The position numbers were made by a program, and so were the translations under genes. The notes below the pieces were generated by a model. It did no database searches and was not told the DNA's origin. It saw nothing but the letters and a program-made list of their open reading frames with translations. From Paenibacillus andongensis (GTDB lineage: Bacteria; Bacillota; Bacilli; Paenibacillales; NBRC-103111): a stretch of 64,000 nucleotides of DNA. Shown here in pieces: positions 26,978 through 36,090 of the stretch. The stretch is taken from NCBI RefSeq assembly GCF_025369935.1, contig NZ_CP104467.1:445501-509500 (forward strand), in the 5' to 3' direction. How positions within the stretch are numbered: position 1 is the stretch's first letter; each line of letters starts with the position of its first letter.

Positions 26978-27034
26978 AGCTGGACATGGATATGCGAGTG
27001 CCTGCCCATGCAGACATCGCTAAGATGTCCAGCT
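26978..27034 (+). terminator. terminator-like hairpin after the LplA-type gene
   Basis: A 10-bp inverted repeat AGCTGGACAT / ATGTCCAGCT (26978-26987, 27025-27034) is followed only by a discontinuous T-rich tract, so it may attenuate rather than stop transcription into the oxidoreductase genes. Confidence 0.55.
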
Positions 27035-27089
27035 TCATTCATTATTCGTCAGCTTAGAGTCGGTGATCGCATTATGGGGGGAACTAGGA

Positions 27090-28169
27090 ATGAATAAGGT
27101 TAAGGTAGCTATCATTGGCTGTGGCGGTATTGCAACAGGTAAACATTTACCTAGCTTAAGTAAAATTGAGCAAGTAGAAATTATTGGTTTTTTTGATGTC
27201 AATCCTGCAAGTGCGCACCAAGCGGCTGAGAAGTTTGGTGCTCCCGGAGCGAAGGTATTTGAGAACTATTATGAGCTTCTTGCTGATTCTTCGATTGACG
27301 TCGTTCATATCTGTACCCCGAATGATACGCATGCAGAGATTTCGATCGCAGCTATGGAAGCAGGCAAACACGTCATGTGTGAAAAGCCGATGGCTAAAAC
27401 CGCAGCTGATGCTCGGCGAATGGTTGAAGTTGCTAAGCGTACAGGTAAGAAGCTAACTATTGGCTACAACAACCGTTTCCGTGCGGACAGTCAGCATTTG
27501 AAAAAGGTAATCGAAGACGGCGATCTGGGCGAGATCTATTTTGCCAAGGCGCATGCAGTTCGCAGACGTGGGGTTCCCACTTGGGGTGTATTTCTGGATG
27601 AAGACAAACAAGGCGGAGGTCCGCTGATCGACATCGGTACACATGCGCTCGATTTAACGCTGTGGATGATGAATAACTACGAACCTAAGGTGGTGCTTGG
27701 CACCGCTTATCATAAGCTTTCCCGGAAAGAAAATGCCGCTAATTCCTGGGGTCCTTGGGATCCTGAGAAATTCAAGGTGGAAGACTCCGCCTTTGCGATG
27801 ATCGTGATGAAAAATGGCGCGACTGTGATGGTAGAGGCGAGTTGGGCCTTAAATACATTGGATACGAAGGAAGCGAAATGTACGCTTTGCGGTACGGAAG
27901 GCGGAGCCGATATGCAAGATGGCCTGCGCATTAACGGTGAAAACCATAGTCGTTTGTACGTCAACCAGCTTCAGTTCGAAGCCAAAGGCGCAGACTTCTA
28001 CGAAGGCAAAAAAGAGAGTATGCAGGATAAAGAAATCCGTTTGTGGATTGACGCTGTGATGAACGATAAAGATCCTGTTGTAACGCCAGAACAATCGTGT
28101 GTGGTTTCTGAAATTCTTGAAGCCATTTACGAATCCAATAGAACGGGAAAAGCGGTTTATTTTGACTAA
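27090..28169 (+). CDS. Gfo/Idh/MocA-family NAD(P)-dependent oxidoreductase
   Basis: About 359 residues. A Rossmann fold opens with VAIIGCGGIATGKH, and the family motif EKPMAKT follows near residue 95, with the catalytic Lys. The C-terminal alpha/beta domain contains GGGPLIDIGTHALDLTLWMM, the usual substrate-binding His region. These enzymes oxidise or isomerise sugars and sugar acids with NAD(P). ATG 27090 is preferred over the upstream GTG 27063 because the family motif begins at once and a GGGGGG tract lies upstream. It is followed by a second, only distantly related family member, suggesting a two-step sugar conversion. Confidence 0.88.
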   Translation: MNKVKVAIIGCGGIATGKHLPSLSKIEQVEIIGFFDVNPASAHQAAEKFGAPGAKVFENYYELLADSSIDVVHICTPNDTHAEISIAAMEAGKHVMCEKPMAKTAADARRMVEVAKRTGKKLTIGYNNRFRADSQHLKKVIEDGDLGEIYFAKAHAVRRRGVPTWGVFLDEDKQGGGPLIDIGTHALDLTLWMMNNYEPKVVLGTAYHKLSRKENAANSWGPWDPEKFKVEDSAFAMIVMKNGATVMVEASWALNTLDTKEAKCTLCGTEGGADMQDGLRINGENHSRLYVNQLQFEAKGADFYEGKKESMQDKEIRLWIDAVMNDKDPVVTPEQSCVVSEILEAIYESNRTGKAVYFD

Positions 28170-28196
28170 AATAACCTGAAAAGAGGCCATTCTTTC

Positions 28197-29219
28197 ATGA
28201 TTAGAGTAGCGATGTTGAGCTTTTGGCATGTGCATGCGAAGGATTATGCACGCCTGGCCGCCGAGCACCCGGGTACCGAAATCGTAGCTGTTTGGGATGA
28301 AGATCCCGAACGAGGACGACAAAAGGCAGAGGAGCATGGCGTTAGCTTTTATGAGGATCTGCATGTGCTTTTGGCCAATCCGGATATCGATGCCGTCATT
28401 GTGGATACGCCGACGAATCGGCACCGGGATGTCATCATCGCAGCAGCCAAAGCGGGAAAGCATATCTTCACTGAGAAAGTTATAGCTACCACAACGAAGG
28501 AATGTAATGAGATATTGGCTGCGGTTGAGACTGCTGGGGTCAAGCTAACGGTTTCTCTCCCCCGGCTATATACCTGGTTCACACAAGCTGCACATAACTT
28601 CATTCGGGGTGGTCAGCTTGGCACTGTAACGACGGTTCGTATACGGCTTGCTCATAACGGCGCTTTGCGAACAGAGAAAAATCCGAATGGTTCACTCCCC
28701 TCTCATTTCTTCAATTTAGAGGAGTGCGGGGGAGGGGCATTGATGGACCTTGGCTGCCATCCGATGTACTTGACACGCCTCTTCCTGGGTTTACCGGAAA
28801 GTGTCAGTGCAAGCTTCGGTTATATCACGGAGCGAGAGGTAGAGGATAGTGCGGTAGCAACATTGCGTTATTCGAATGGGGCTATAGGCATTGTTGAAGC
28901 GGGATTCGTGAATAACTACTCACAATTTGATATTGAGGTGCAGGGAACGGAAGGCAGCCTTATGTATACGAGAACGGATGACAAACTGTTAGTACGAGGC
29001 CATAAGCTCGAAGGTGATGCAGCAAAAGGGTGGCAACCATTCACGGACCTGCCAGCGAATCTCCCTTCTCCCTTTGAACAATGGGTGGCACATATTCAAA
29101 ATGGAACAACGGCTTCTGAAAATATACAAATAGCCCTTGATTTGACCCGTTTAATGGAAGCTTCGACTTTATCGGCACGCTCAGGTGCTGTATGTAGGCT
29201 GAGTGACCTGGCGGAATAA
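28197..29219 (+). CDS. second Gfo/Idh/MocA-family oxidoreductase
   Basis: A 340-residue paralogue-level relative of the upstream enzyme. The N-terminal dinucleotide-binding motif is altered: VAMLSFWHVHAKDYARLA replaces the usual GxGxxG, as in some sugar-acid dehydrogenases of this family. The EKVIATT motif and GGGALMDLGCHPMYLTRLFL are retained. The gene starts 27 bases after its neighbour, so the two are probably co-transcribed. Confidence 0.85.
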   Translation: MIRVAMLSFWHVHAKDYARLAAEHPGTEIVAVWDEDPERGRQKAEEHGVSFYEDLHVLLANPDIDAVIVDTPTNRHRDVIIAAAKAGKHIFTEKVIATTTKECNEILAAVETAGVKLTVSLPRLYTWFTQAAHNFIRGGQLGTVTTVRIRLAHNGALRTEKNPNGSLPSHFFNLEECGGGALMDLGCHPMYLTRLFLGLPESVSASFGYITEREVEDSAVATLRYSNGAIGIVEAGFVNNYSQFDIEVQGTEGSLMYTRTDDKLLVRGHKLEGDAAKGWQPFTDLPANLPSPFEQWVAHIQNGTTASENIQIALDLTRLMEASTLSARSGAVCRLSDLAE

Positions 29220-29240
29220 AGAAACTTTCCCTGAGGAAAG

Positions 29241-29285
29241 GCCAGATCATTCCCTGCAAAGAAATAAGGGTAATCTGGCTTTTCT
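29241..29285 (+). terminator. terminator after the oxidoreductase pair
   Basis: GCCAGAT (29241-29247) pairs with ATCTGGC (29273-29279), inner CCCT with AGGG, followed by TTTTC. The operon may continue by read-through because the next gene begins only 47 bases later. Confidence 0.6.
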
Positions 29286-29331
29286 TCATTTGAAGGAAAT
29301 GATAACAACAAAGTTCTAAGGAGGAACAGAC

Positions 29332-30279
29332 ATGCTGGATAAAGGCGAATACTCATTTTCTACTTGCTGGAATATTAAGAAGCATACGATTGGAAGGAAC
29401 ATGATTGAGGAGATCAAGGAGCTCGGCTTTCGCAATGTTGAACTGAATTATAACGTGACAGAAGAGATGATGAAGACGATTGAGCCGATGATCGAGAAAG
29501 GGGAAATTGGCGTATCCAGTGTCCACAATGTGTTTCCTTTTATCAATGATAAGGATTACGATACGGACTCCGTTATGCTCGGTTTCGATGATGAGGTGAA
29601 GCGCAAGCGATCCGTGGAACTGTTGATCCGGTCTATGGAATATGCAAACCGCTACGGAGCGAAGGCCGTTGTCGTACATCCAGGTGAAGTGCCTTTTGAA
29701 TATAACATTGATTCGGATTTGAAAAAGCTGTACAGGGATCACGGGAAGGATTCACCGGAATATCAAAAGCTTTGGAAGGACATGTCCGAAAGACGGGAGC
29801 GGTTGAGCCCGCTCTACACCAAGCGGATTCAAGACAGTTTGGAGGAAGTAAGCGAGCATGCAGCCAAACAGGGATGGTCAGTAGCCATTGGCATCGAAAC
29901 ACGCTCGAGGTCCTATCAGATGCCGACCTTAATGGAAGCGAAAACCATTTGCGATAACCTGAAAGGCAGTCCGGTTTACTTATGGTACGACATCGGTCAC
30001 GCCATGATGATGGATCGGATGGGCCTGTACGATAATCTCAAGGAGCTGCAGGAAGTGAAACGCTATATTTATGGCGTACATATCCATGAAACGCTAGAGC
30101 TGTCCGATCACTGGTGTCCTTATGTACACAGTAAAGATCTGCAATACTTTGATCATTTTTTGGAGGCAATTGATTTTGCCAAAGTCAAGGTGTATGAACT
30201 GAAAGCCGTTTGCCAGCCGGATGAGATTGATGAAAGCCACAGGCTTATTACAAGTAAAATTGCAGCTATGAAAGGTTAA
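29332..30279 (+). CDS. sugar phosphate isomerase/epimerase-type TIM-barrel protein
   Basis: A 315-residue xylose-isomerase-like TIM barrel (AP endonuclease 2 family). Recognisable features are the N-terminal FSTCWNIKK strand, ELGFRNVELNYN, AKAVVVHPGEVPFEY, the metal-binding IGIETRSRSYQMP glutamate and YLWYDIGHAMMMD with a conserved D-x-x-H. Such proteins isomerise or epimerise sugars with a divalent metal. It lies between the oxidoreductases and the glycan-cleaving genes and so probably processes the released sugar. Ribosome site AAGGAGG precedes ATG 29332. Confidence 0.85.
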   Translation: MLDKGEYSFSTCWNIKKHTIGRNMIEEIKELGFRNVELNYNVTEEMMKTIEPMIEKGEIGVSSVHNVFPFINDKDYDTDSVMLGFDDEVKRKRSVELLIRSMEYANRYGAKAVVVHPGEVPFEYNIDSDLKKLYRDHGKDSPEYQKLWKDMSERRERLSPLYTKRIQDSLEEVSEHAAKQGWSVAIGIETRSRSYQMPTLMEAKTICDNLKGSPVYLWYDIGHAMMMDRMGLYDNLKELQEVKRYIYGVHIHETLELSDHWCPYVHSKDLQYFDHFLEAIDFAKVKVYELKAVCQPDEIDESHRLITSKIAAMKG

Positions 30280-30291
30280 AAGGTGATCAGC

Positions 30292-32028
30292 ATGGACGCT
30301 GCTTATAAACAGTTAGTACACATTTATGACGAACATACAGCAGATACGCTGCAGCTGCAGGTGCTTGATCCAACATCGAAGTATATTGGCGGGATTATCG
30401 ATGAGACAGGCATTGCCCGTGTTAATCATCTCAGCACGCCAAACGTTTTGGCTGTATGGGCTTCGGCTATTGTTAATCCAGATTCACGTTACTATCACGA
30501 TGAGACACTTTTGGCCGCTTTCGACAAAGCAGCGAATTTTATTTTGAACCGTCAACATGCTGACGGAACGATCTCGTTAGGTTCAACTAATTATAATTCC
30601 CCTCCAGATACAGCCTTTGTCGTAGGCGGAATTACACAAATTTATCAACTGCTTGAGACGCATGACTGGGCGGCTGTGAAGCCTGCCTCCGCTAAGCTGA
30701 GGCTTTTCCTGGAGCGTACGCTCCCTGCGATGCTGACAGGCGGATGTCATACACCGAACCATCGCTGGGTTATTACTGCGGCACTTTCGCTGCTGTATGA
30801 GATTTTCCAAATGCCTGAGCTGATAGCCAGAGCGGATGAATGGTTAGCAGAAGGTATGGATATTACACAGGATGGCGAGTGGACGGAGCGCAGCAACGGC
30901 ATCTATAATGCCGTCAGCGATATTGCGTTATACCATACGGGTCGTGTGCTTAACCGCCCAGAATTATTAGAATGCGTGCGCCGCAATCTGCGCATGATGG
31001 TGTATTTGATCCATCCATCCGGCGAGGTGGTAACCGATTATTCGGGTCGCCAGGATTTCGGACAGACGTTTGATATGGCGACCTATTTCCTCATTTATCG
31101 TCTAATGGCTGCACATGATAAAGATCCATTGTTCGCTGCGATGTCAGACTATGCAGGTACTTTTATTAAGCGTACGGAAGCGGTGAATAACAATGCTCTC
31201 TTGGGCTTATTGCTGTATCCCGAAGTAGATATTTCCGGATTGGAACGCACTCCGCTACCTGATCGTTATGTCAAAATGATAAATGAGCATCACCCCATCA
31301 ACGAGCATTTGGCGCAAATCGATGGCGTGGGCCACCAAATGAAAATCGAGCACAGCAGCATGCACTTAGCCTTCGGTGCTCCGCTTGTACGCATTCGGGA
31401 GCTGGATCAGAGTGTGACGATTATGCCGCAAACGCCGTCATTCTTCTCCCTTCGCCATGGCAAAGTAAGGCTGCTCGGCATTAAGTTGTCTACATCCTTC
31501 TCACCTGGGATTGTGAAGTTCGCACATCTAACTGCTGAGGAGGGCGTCTATAAGTTAGGAATCGTATTAGAAAAAGGATATAACGGACCGATTCCGCGCC
31601 AATTTCTGCCGGAGTCAGCGGAGAGAGCGACACTCAGTCCTTGGTACTTGCTACCGCATCAGCATAGGCCGATAACACATCTGCAAAAGCTGGAGCTTCA
31701 AGCGGAAATTAGGCAAGGAGACGGGGAATGGACGATTCGTATCCTTTCCGATGAGAGAGAGGATGTTTTCACGCAGTTATCCTTTATTTTTGGAGATGAG
31801 GGTACGGTTAGCGGCAGTGATCTCGCCCAAGCCGAGGCAGGGAAATATTTCTTGAAAAGTGGCTCTATGAAATATGCGGTGGCTGAAGATGCAATTGAGA
31901 TTTCAACAGGCGCCTACGAGCATCTGCTGCCAGTGCTTCGTGAAGATCAACATCCAACTGGCTGCAAATACGTCCATGTGAACTTGGTGACGCCGTTCGA
32001 CCGGACATTTACGGTTCGCCTACTGTAG
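30292..32028 (+). CDS. alpha/alpha-barrel protein, heparinase II/III-like or lyase-type (unassigned)
   Basis: A 578-residue protein without signal peptide. The N-terminal half is helical and barrel-like (VWASAIVNPDSRYYHDE, NHRWVITAALSLLYEI, DGEWTERSNGIYNAVSDIAL, DYSGRQDFGQTFDMATYFLI). The C-terminal half is beta-rich (QTPSFFSLRHGKVRLLGIKL). This helical-barrel plus beta-sandwich layout, with conserved NHRW and Tyr/Arg-rich loops, is what heparinase II/III-type lyases and alginate-lyase-like proteins show, but I cannot assign a family with certainty. Start is ATG 30292 (AAAGGTG six bases before); GTG 30283 overlaps the ribosome site. Paired with the GH105 gene, it would supply unsaturated uronic oligosaccharides to that enzyme. 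Confidence 0.6.
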   Translation: MDAAYKQLVHIYDEHTADTLQLQVLDPTSKYIGGIIDETGIARVNHLSTPNVLAVWASAIVNPDSRYYHDETLLAAFDKAANFILNRQHADGTISLGSTNYNSPPDTAFVVGGITQIYQLLETHDWAAVKPASAKLRLFLERTLPAMLTGGCHTPNHRWVITAALSLLYEIFQMPELIARADEWLAEGMDITQDGEWTERSNGIYNAVSDIALYHTGRVLNRPELLECVRRNLRMMVYLIHPSGEVVTDYSGRQDFGQTFDMATYFLIYRLMAAHDKDPLFAAMSDYAGTFIKRTEAVNNNALLGLLLYPEVDISGLERTPLPDRYVKMINEHHPINEHLAQIDGVGHQMKIEHSSMHLAFGAPLVRIRELDQSVTIMPQTPSFFSLRHGKVRLLGIKLSTSFSPGIVKFAHLTAEEGVYKLGIVLEKGYNGPIPRQFLPESAERATLSPWYLLPHQHRPITHLQKLELQAEIRQGDGEWTIRILSDEREDVFTQLSFIFGDEGTVSGSDLAQAEAGKYFLKSGSMKYAVAEDAIEISTGAYEHLLPVLREDQHPTGCKYVHVNLVTPFDRTFTVRLL

Positions 32029-32042
32029 AAAGGAAGGTCGAC

Positions 32043-34298
32043 ATGACGACATATTTTAATGAACAAGAGAGTATACAGTCTCGCTTAGGAGACGATGACA
32101 ACCGAACATTGAAGGTGCTTGCGGACCGCTACATTGGGGCTAATCCGCCCGTTCCTTTCGCTTTCCGGGCCTTTTACCGATCTGGCGTTTTGCAAAACGA
32201 GGATGGGATGTTTGATTTGAATCTGGGGCAGAGATTTCCCGAAGCAAGACCCGGCCAATTTTCGTATGCATTTGGTCTAGTGTGGAGTGATGGTGAACGA
32301 AATCTGGATGTGTTGTTCCGCTGTTTGGGGCCGATTGAGTTCTATTTCAATGATGAGCGTGCCTATCGCTCCAACGTAATCGATGAAATTAAGCCAGATG
32401 CCAGCGTTAAGCTTAATTTGAACTTTGTGAAAGGCTGGAACCGACTTTTCATCAAAGCTAAGCATACGGCGGCGGGTTTTGGCTGCTTGTTCGGATCGGA
32501 TGAAGCCAAAGTACGGATTCTGAATGTGCTTACCCCTTTTGAAGAAAGGAGTGGTCAGGCTGGATGGGTCTACTCTGCACCGATTGACAGGGATGTATTC
32601 GAGGGTAGTCCGCTGCCAGATGGTTTGGCGTCAGAGAAAGAGCACGGACTGCGCTGGCTGCCGACCTGTGAGTGGAGTGAAGGCGAGCTTGCGAAGCCTG
32701 TCTGTGAGCGTTTATTCGGCTTACTACCTGGTAAGCAAGCGTACGCATGGACCAAGCTGGACAAGAGAAGTATAGGCGAGGAGTCCTGCCTGTTGAAGGG
32801 TCATACGGCAGGTCCGATAACCGTTTGGCTGGATGGGAAGCAGGTATTGGAGCTTGCGAAAGAAAGCAGCTTTCAGGTGGAGGTGCCGGTTACTTTTGGC
32901 AAACATGATCTGTTGATTCGCAGTATTTGTGGAAACAACGCGTGGGGCTTCACGCTGAGTGCCTCTGTTAGGGGAGAGGTTGTCCCTTTAAGCTCTCCTC
33001 AGAAGGTTCACGGTTCAGCTGAGTCCTGGTTCTACCTAGGGCCACTGGATTCAAGCGTTGAGCTAGCCTATGAGGATTTGCTCCGAACTGATCGCGTCTA
33101 TCCTCAGCATTTGGAATCGCACTCCCAGGGGGGGAGCGACAAAACGTATTGGCGATTGGATGGACCTGACGCTTGGCTGCGTCCGTATTACGAGAACGCT
33201 ATGCTGAGCAATAAATGGACTGTCGGCAACGTTACGAATTATGCCCGCTGGGATTATCCGCTTGGCGTGACCATTTATGGGCTGCTGCAAGCAGGCAGGT
33301 TGCTGGAGCGGCCTGATATTATCCGTTATGCCCTAGGACATGTTCAAAGCTGTACAGACATGTTCGAATACTCCTTATGGGACCGAGAGAAGTACGGATT
33401 CCCGGCGATCAATCAACAGTTAGTGTTGATGAAAATGCTGGATAATTTCGGATCCTTCGGCTCTGCTATGCTTGAAGCTTTTGAAGAAGTTAAGGATCAG
33501 GGTTTCTTGCCGATTGCGTCGCGAATTGCCGACTTCATGCTCGAGCGGCTGGAGCGCAAGGAAGACGGAGCCTTTTACCGGATATGTCAGGATGAGTATT
33601 CGGAAAATACGATGTGGGCCGATGACCTCTACATGAGCACCCCGTTCCTGTGCCGCTATGCGGGGATAACCGGCAACAGCAAAGCACTGGATGAAGCAGC
33701 GAAGCAATTTCTGTTATTCCGCAAGTATTTGTACATGCCGGATCAGCGCATCATGTCGCATGTATTTGATTTCAAATACGGCTTGGCTACCGGCATTCCT
33801 TGGGGCCGTGGGAATGGATGGACACTCTTCTCGCTGACAGAGGTGCTGGAGGTTCTACCCGCAGAGCATGAAGCTCGCCCGGAGTTAGTGCATTTCTTTA
33901 ACGAGCTGTGCACGGGATATGCCGATCTGCAAGCCGAAAGCGGGCTGTGGCATCAAGTGTTGAACGATCCCGACGCCTATCAGGAAGCTTCGTGTACCGC
34001 GATGTTCGCCTATGCCTTTGCGAGAGGCGTGCGATTCGGCTGGCTGGATCAGCCTTATAGGTTCATCCATGCTTCGTTGAAAGCATGGGACGGTTTGACC
34101 CGTATGGCCATCGACGCTCAGGGCAATGTGCATGGTGTTTGCAGCGGCTCGCGGTATGCCTTTACCGCTGATTATTACAAAAAGGACCTGCTCACCGTAA
34201 CGAATGACAACCATGGGGTTGGCATTATGATGCTGGCTGGGACAGAAGTTGTGAAGCTGAAGCGATGGCTGTCGCAGCTGGAGGAGCAGAAGAATTAA
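32043..34298 (+). CDS. GH105/GH88-type unsaturated glycuronyl hydrolase with N-terminal modules
   Basis: The C-terminal 390 residues of this 751-residue protein form the (alpha/alpha)6 barrel of YteR-type hydrolases: MWADDLYMSTPFLCRYA carries the catalytic Asp, and WGRGNGWTLFSL and EASCTAMFAYAFARGV are signature segments. These enzymes cleave the unsaturated uronic residue left by polysaccharide lyases. The first about 340 residues are an extension with two beta-sandwich-like modules (FRCLGPIEFYFNDERAYRS and AGPITVWLDGKQVLELAKE), absent from the usual 370-residue enzymes. No signal peptide is seen, so action is cytoplasmic. It ends the second locus. Confidence 0.88.
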   Translation: MTTYFNEQESIQSRLGDDDNRTLKVLADRYIGANPPVPFAFRAFYRSGVLQNEDGMFDLNLGQRFPEARPGQFSYAFGLVWSDGERNLDVLFRCLGPIEFYFNDERAYRSNVIDEIKPDASVKLNLNFVKGWNRLFIKAKHTAAGFGCLFGSDEAKVRILNVLTPFEERSGQAGWVYSAPIDRDVFEGSPLPDGLASEKEHGLRWLPTCEWSEGELAKPVCERLFGLLPGKQAYAWTKLDKRSIGEESCLLKGHTAGPITVWLDGKQVLELAKESSFQVEVPVTFGKHDLLIRSICGNNAWGFTLSASVRGEVVPLSSPQKVHGSAESWFYLGPLDSSVELAYEDLLRTDRVYPQHLESHSQGGSDKTYWRLDGPDAWLRPYYENAMLSNKWTVGNVTNYARWDYPLGVTIYGLLQAGRLLERPDIIRYALGHVQSCTDMFEYSLWDREKYGFPAINQQLVLMKMLDNFGSFGSAMLEAFEEVKDQGFLPIASRIADFMLERLERKEDGAFYRICQDEYSENTMWADDLYMSTPFLCRYAGITGNSKALDEAAKQFLLFRKYLYMPDQRIMSHVFDFKYGLATGIPWGRGNGWTLFSLTEVLEVLPAEHEARPELVHFFNELCTGYADLQAESGLWHQVLNDPDAYQEASCTAMFAYAFARGVRFGWLDQPYRFIHASLKAWDGLTRMAIDAQGNVHGVCSGSRYAFTADYYKKDLLTVTNDNHGVGIMMLAGTEVVKLKRWLSQLEEQKN

Positions 34299-34549
34299 GG
34301 TTAATTGGGCTGGTTCCGTGGGTTCGAAGCCAGTCCTGCTTACAGTTAGGGACAGATGGGGAGCAGGTGACACATACGTGACAGCTGTAAGCAGTGTGTG
34401 GCAAATTAGTCATTTATTGCTCATTCCCCTCGACTTTAAGCGTGTTTTATATCGTTAAGGAGTCAAATTTCTGCGTTCCCTATACGTTAGCGGTGGAAAA
34501 CATCGTTACAGAGAGAAGATGTGTTTTCTGCACAAGCCAACAGACAAAC
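34299..34549. other. intergenic region after the GH105 gene
   Basis: No gene is seen. An exact 10-bp inverted repeat CTGCTTACAG / CTGTAAGCAG (34338-34347, 34386-34395) lies about 40 bases after the stop but lacks a T run; it is a possible weak terminator for the second sugar locus. Confidence 0.45.
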
Positions 34550-34550
34550 A

Positions 34551-34590
34551 AAAAAATCCCGCTCACGCCTAACGGCTGGAGCGGGATTTT
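34551..34590 (-). terminator. terminator of xylA
   Basis: On the minus strand AAAATCCCGCTC pairs with GAGCGGGATTTTTT around a 14-base loop and continues into T. The stem could also act on the plus strand. Confidence 0.85.
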
Positions 34591-34596
34591 CGACAA

Positions 34597-35916
34597 TTAA
34601 GTGTTAATCAAGTATTGGTTAACTGTGGCCTTAATCAATTCCAAACGGCCGGATTGATTCACAATGGTGCTGTTGTTCTCAAGCGCATAAGCTTCAAGTG
34701 TTTTGAAGTTGGCTTTGCCGGACACGATGTCGGCGCCGATGCCGGACTTGAAGGAAGCATAACGCGTGTCGAGGATGTTATCGAATACGCGGTCTTCGAT
34801 CAATTTGGCAGCGACTTGCAAGCCGCGTGCGAAAGCGTCCATCCCTGCGATGTGGGCGTAGACAACATCGATAGGCTCGAAGGAAGTACGGCGAACCTTG
34901 GCGTCGAAGTTCACGCCGCCGCGGCCGATGCCGCCTTCGTTCAGGAGGATTTCGTACATCGCGAGTGTCGTCGAGTACAAGTCTGTCGGGAACTCGTCGG
35001 TATCCCAGCCGAGCAGCAGATCGCCTTGGTTCGCATCGATAGAACCAAGAACGCCGTTGATGCGCGCAACGCGAAGCTCGTGCTCAAAGGTATGACCAGC
35101 AAGCGTAGCATGGTTCGCTTCCAGGTTTAATTTGAAATACGGCAGCAAGTCGTATTTTTGCAAGAAAGACAGCGTCGTAGCCGCATCGAAGTCGTATTGG
35201 TGTTTGGAAGGCTCTTTTGGCTTAGGCTCGATCAGGAATTGACCGTCGTAGCCGATTTCTTTGGCATAATCAACCGCCATGTGCAGGAAGCGAGCCAGGT
35301 TATCAAGCTCCAGGCCGAGGTCCGTGTTCAGCAGAGTCTCGTAGCCTTCGCGTCCGCCCCAGAAAACATAGTTTTCCGAGCCAAGCTCTTTGGCATGATC
35401 TAAGGCTTTTTTCACTTGGGCAGCGGCGTAAGCAAAAACGTCTGCATTATTCGTCGTAGCAGCACCATGAACGAAGCGCGGGTTAGTGAACATATTAGCT
35501 GTATTCCAAAGCAGCTTCTTGCCGCTGGATGTCATTTTATCCTTAATTAGCGCAACGATTTCGTCGAGGTTCTTGTTCGTTTCTTGCAGCGTGCTGCCCT
35601 CAGGCGCAATATCGCGGTCATGGAAAGCGAAGTAATCAACGTCCAGAATGTTCAGCAGCTCAAAGCAAGCTTCAACGCGAGCTTTGGCCAACTCAAGGCC
35701 GGAATATTGATCCCAAGCGCGGATCGCCGTGCCACTGCCAAAAGGGTCAGAGCCATTAGCGGAAAAAGAGTGCCAGTAAGCGATTGCAAAACGCAGATGT
35801 TCACGCATAGGTTTGCCTAAAATAACTTGATCGGGATTATAAAATTTAAAAGAAAGCGGGTTCGTCGATGTGCGGCCTTCGTACTTAATCGGTTGAATGT
35901 TGTCAAAGTAGCTCAT
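34597..35916 (-). CDS. xylA: xylose isomerase
   Basis: This 439-residue enzyme interconverts D-xylose and D-xylulose, using two divalent metals. The catalytic His lies in [12 protein letters not shown], the metal-binding segment is [15 protein letters not shown], and further ligands lie in [12 protein letters not shown] and GSIDANQGD. Length is exactly that of class II xylose isomerases. I set the start at the ATG at 35916, because GGAGG lies immediately before it; the ATG at 35931 is itself part of that ribosome site. It is transcribed away from xylR from an operator-covered promoter. No xylulokinase gene is visible in the window. Confidence 0.98.
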   Translation of the reverse strand: MSYFDNIQPIKYEGRTSTNPLSFKFYNPDQVILGKPMREHLRFAIAYWHSFSANGSDPFGSGTAIRAWDQYSGLELAKARVEACFELLNILDVDYFAFHDRDIAPEGSTLQETNKNLDEIVALIKDKMTSSGKKLLWNTANMFTNPRFVHGAATTNNADVFAYAAAQVKKALDHAKELGSENYVFWGGREGYETLLNTDLGLELDNLARFLHMAVDYAKEIGYDGQFLIEPKPKEPSKHQYDFDAATTLSFLQKYDLLPYFKLNLEANHATLAGHTFEHELRVARINGVLGSIDANQGDLLLGWDTDEFPTDLYSTTLAMYEILLNEGGIGRGGVNFDAKVRRTSFEPIDVVYAHIAGMDAFARGLQVAAKLIEDRVFDNILDTRYASFKSGIGADIVSGKANFKTLEAYALENNSTIVNQSGRLELIKATVNQYLINT

Positions 35917-35959
35917 GAATTCAGCCTCCATAAATTAAGGAATAATTGCTTATGCAGTC

Positions 35960-35988
35960 ATCATAGCACCAAATGAATAGTTTGTAAA
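35960..35988 (-). promoter_or_regulatory. xylA promoter
   Basis: On the minus strand TTTACA (35988-35983) and TATGAT (35965-35960) are exactly 17 bases apart, a good sigma-A match. The -35 box overlaps the left half of the operator. Confidence 0.75.
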
Positions 35989-36003
35989 TTCATTAAACAA
36001 ACT
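35979..36003. promoter_or_regulatory. xyl operator (XylR binding site)
   Basis: The inverted repeat AGTTTGT (35979-35985) and ACAAACT (35997-36003), 11 bases apart, matches the half-sites of Bacillus-type XylR operators. It lies between xylA and xylR and covers the xylA -35 region. Confidence 0.8.
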
Positions 36004-36090
36004 TAGTTAATGCGTGAAAATGTCTTTCATGTTAAAATCAGTTCATTAGAAAAAGAGCGACAAGCCATTAGAGCAGTGTGGGGGCAAAAC

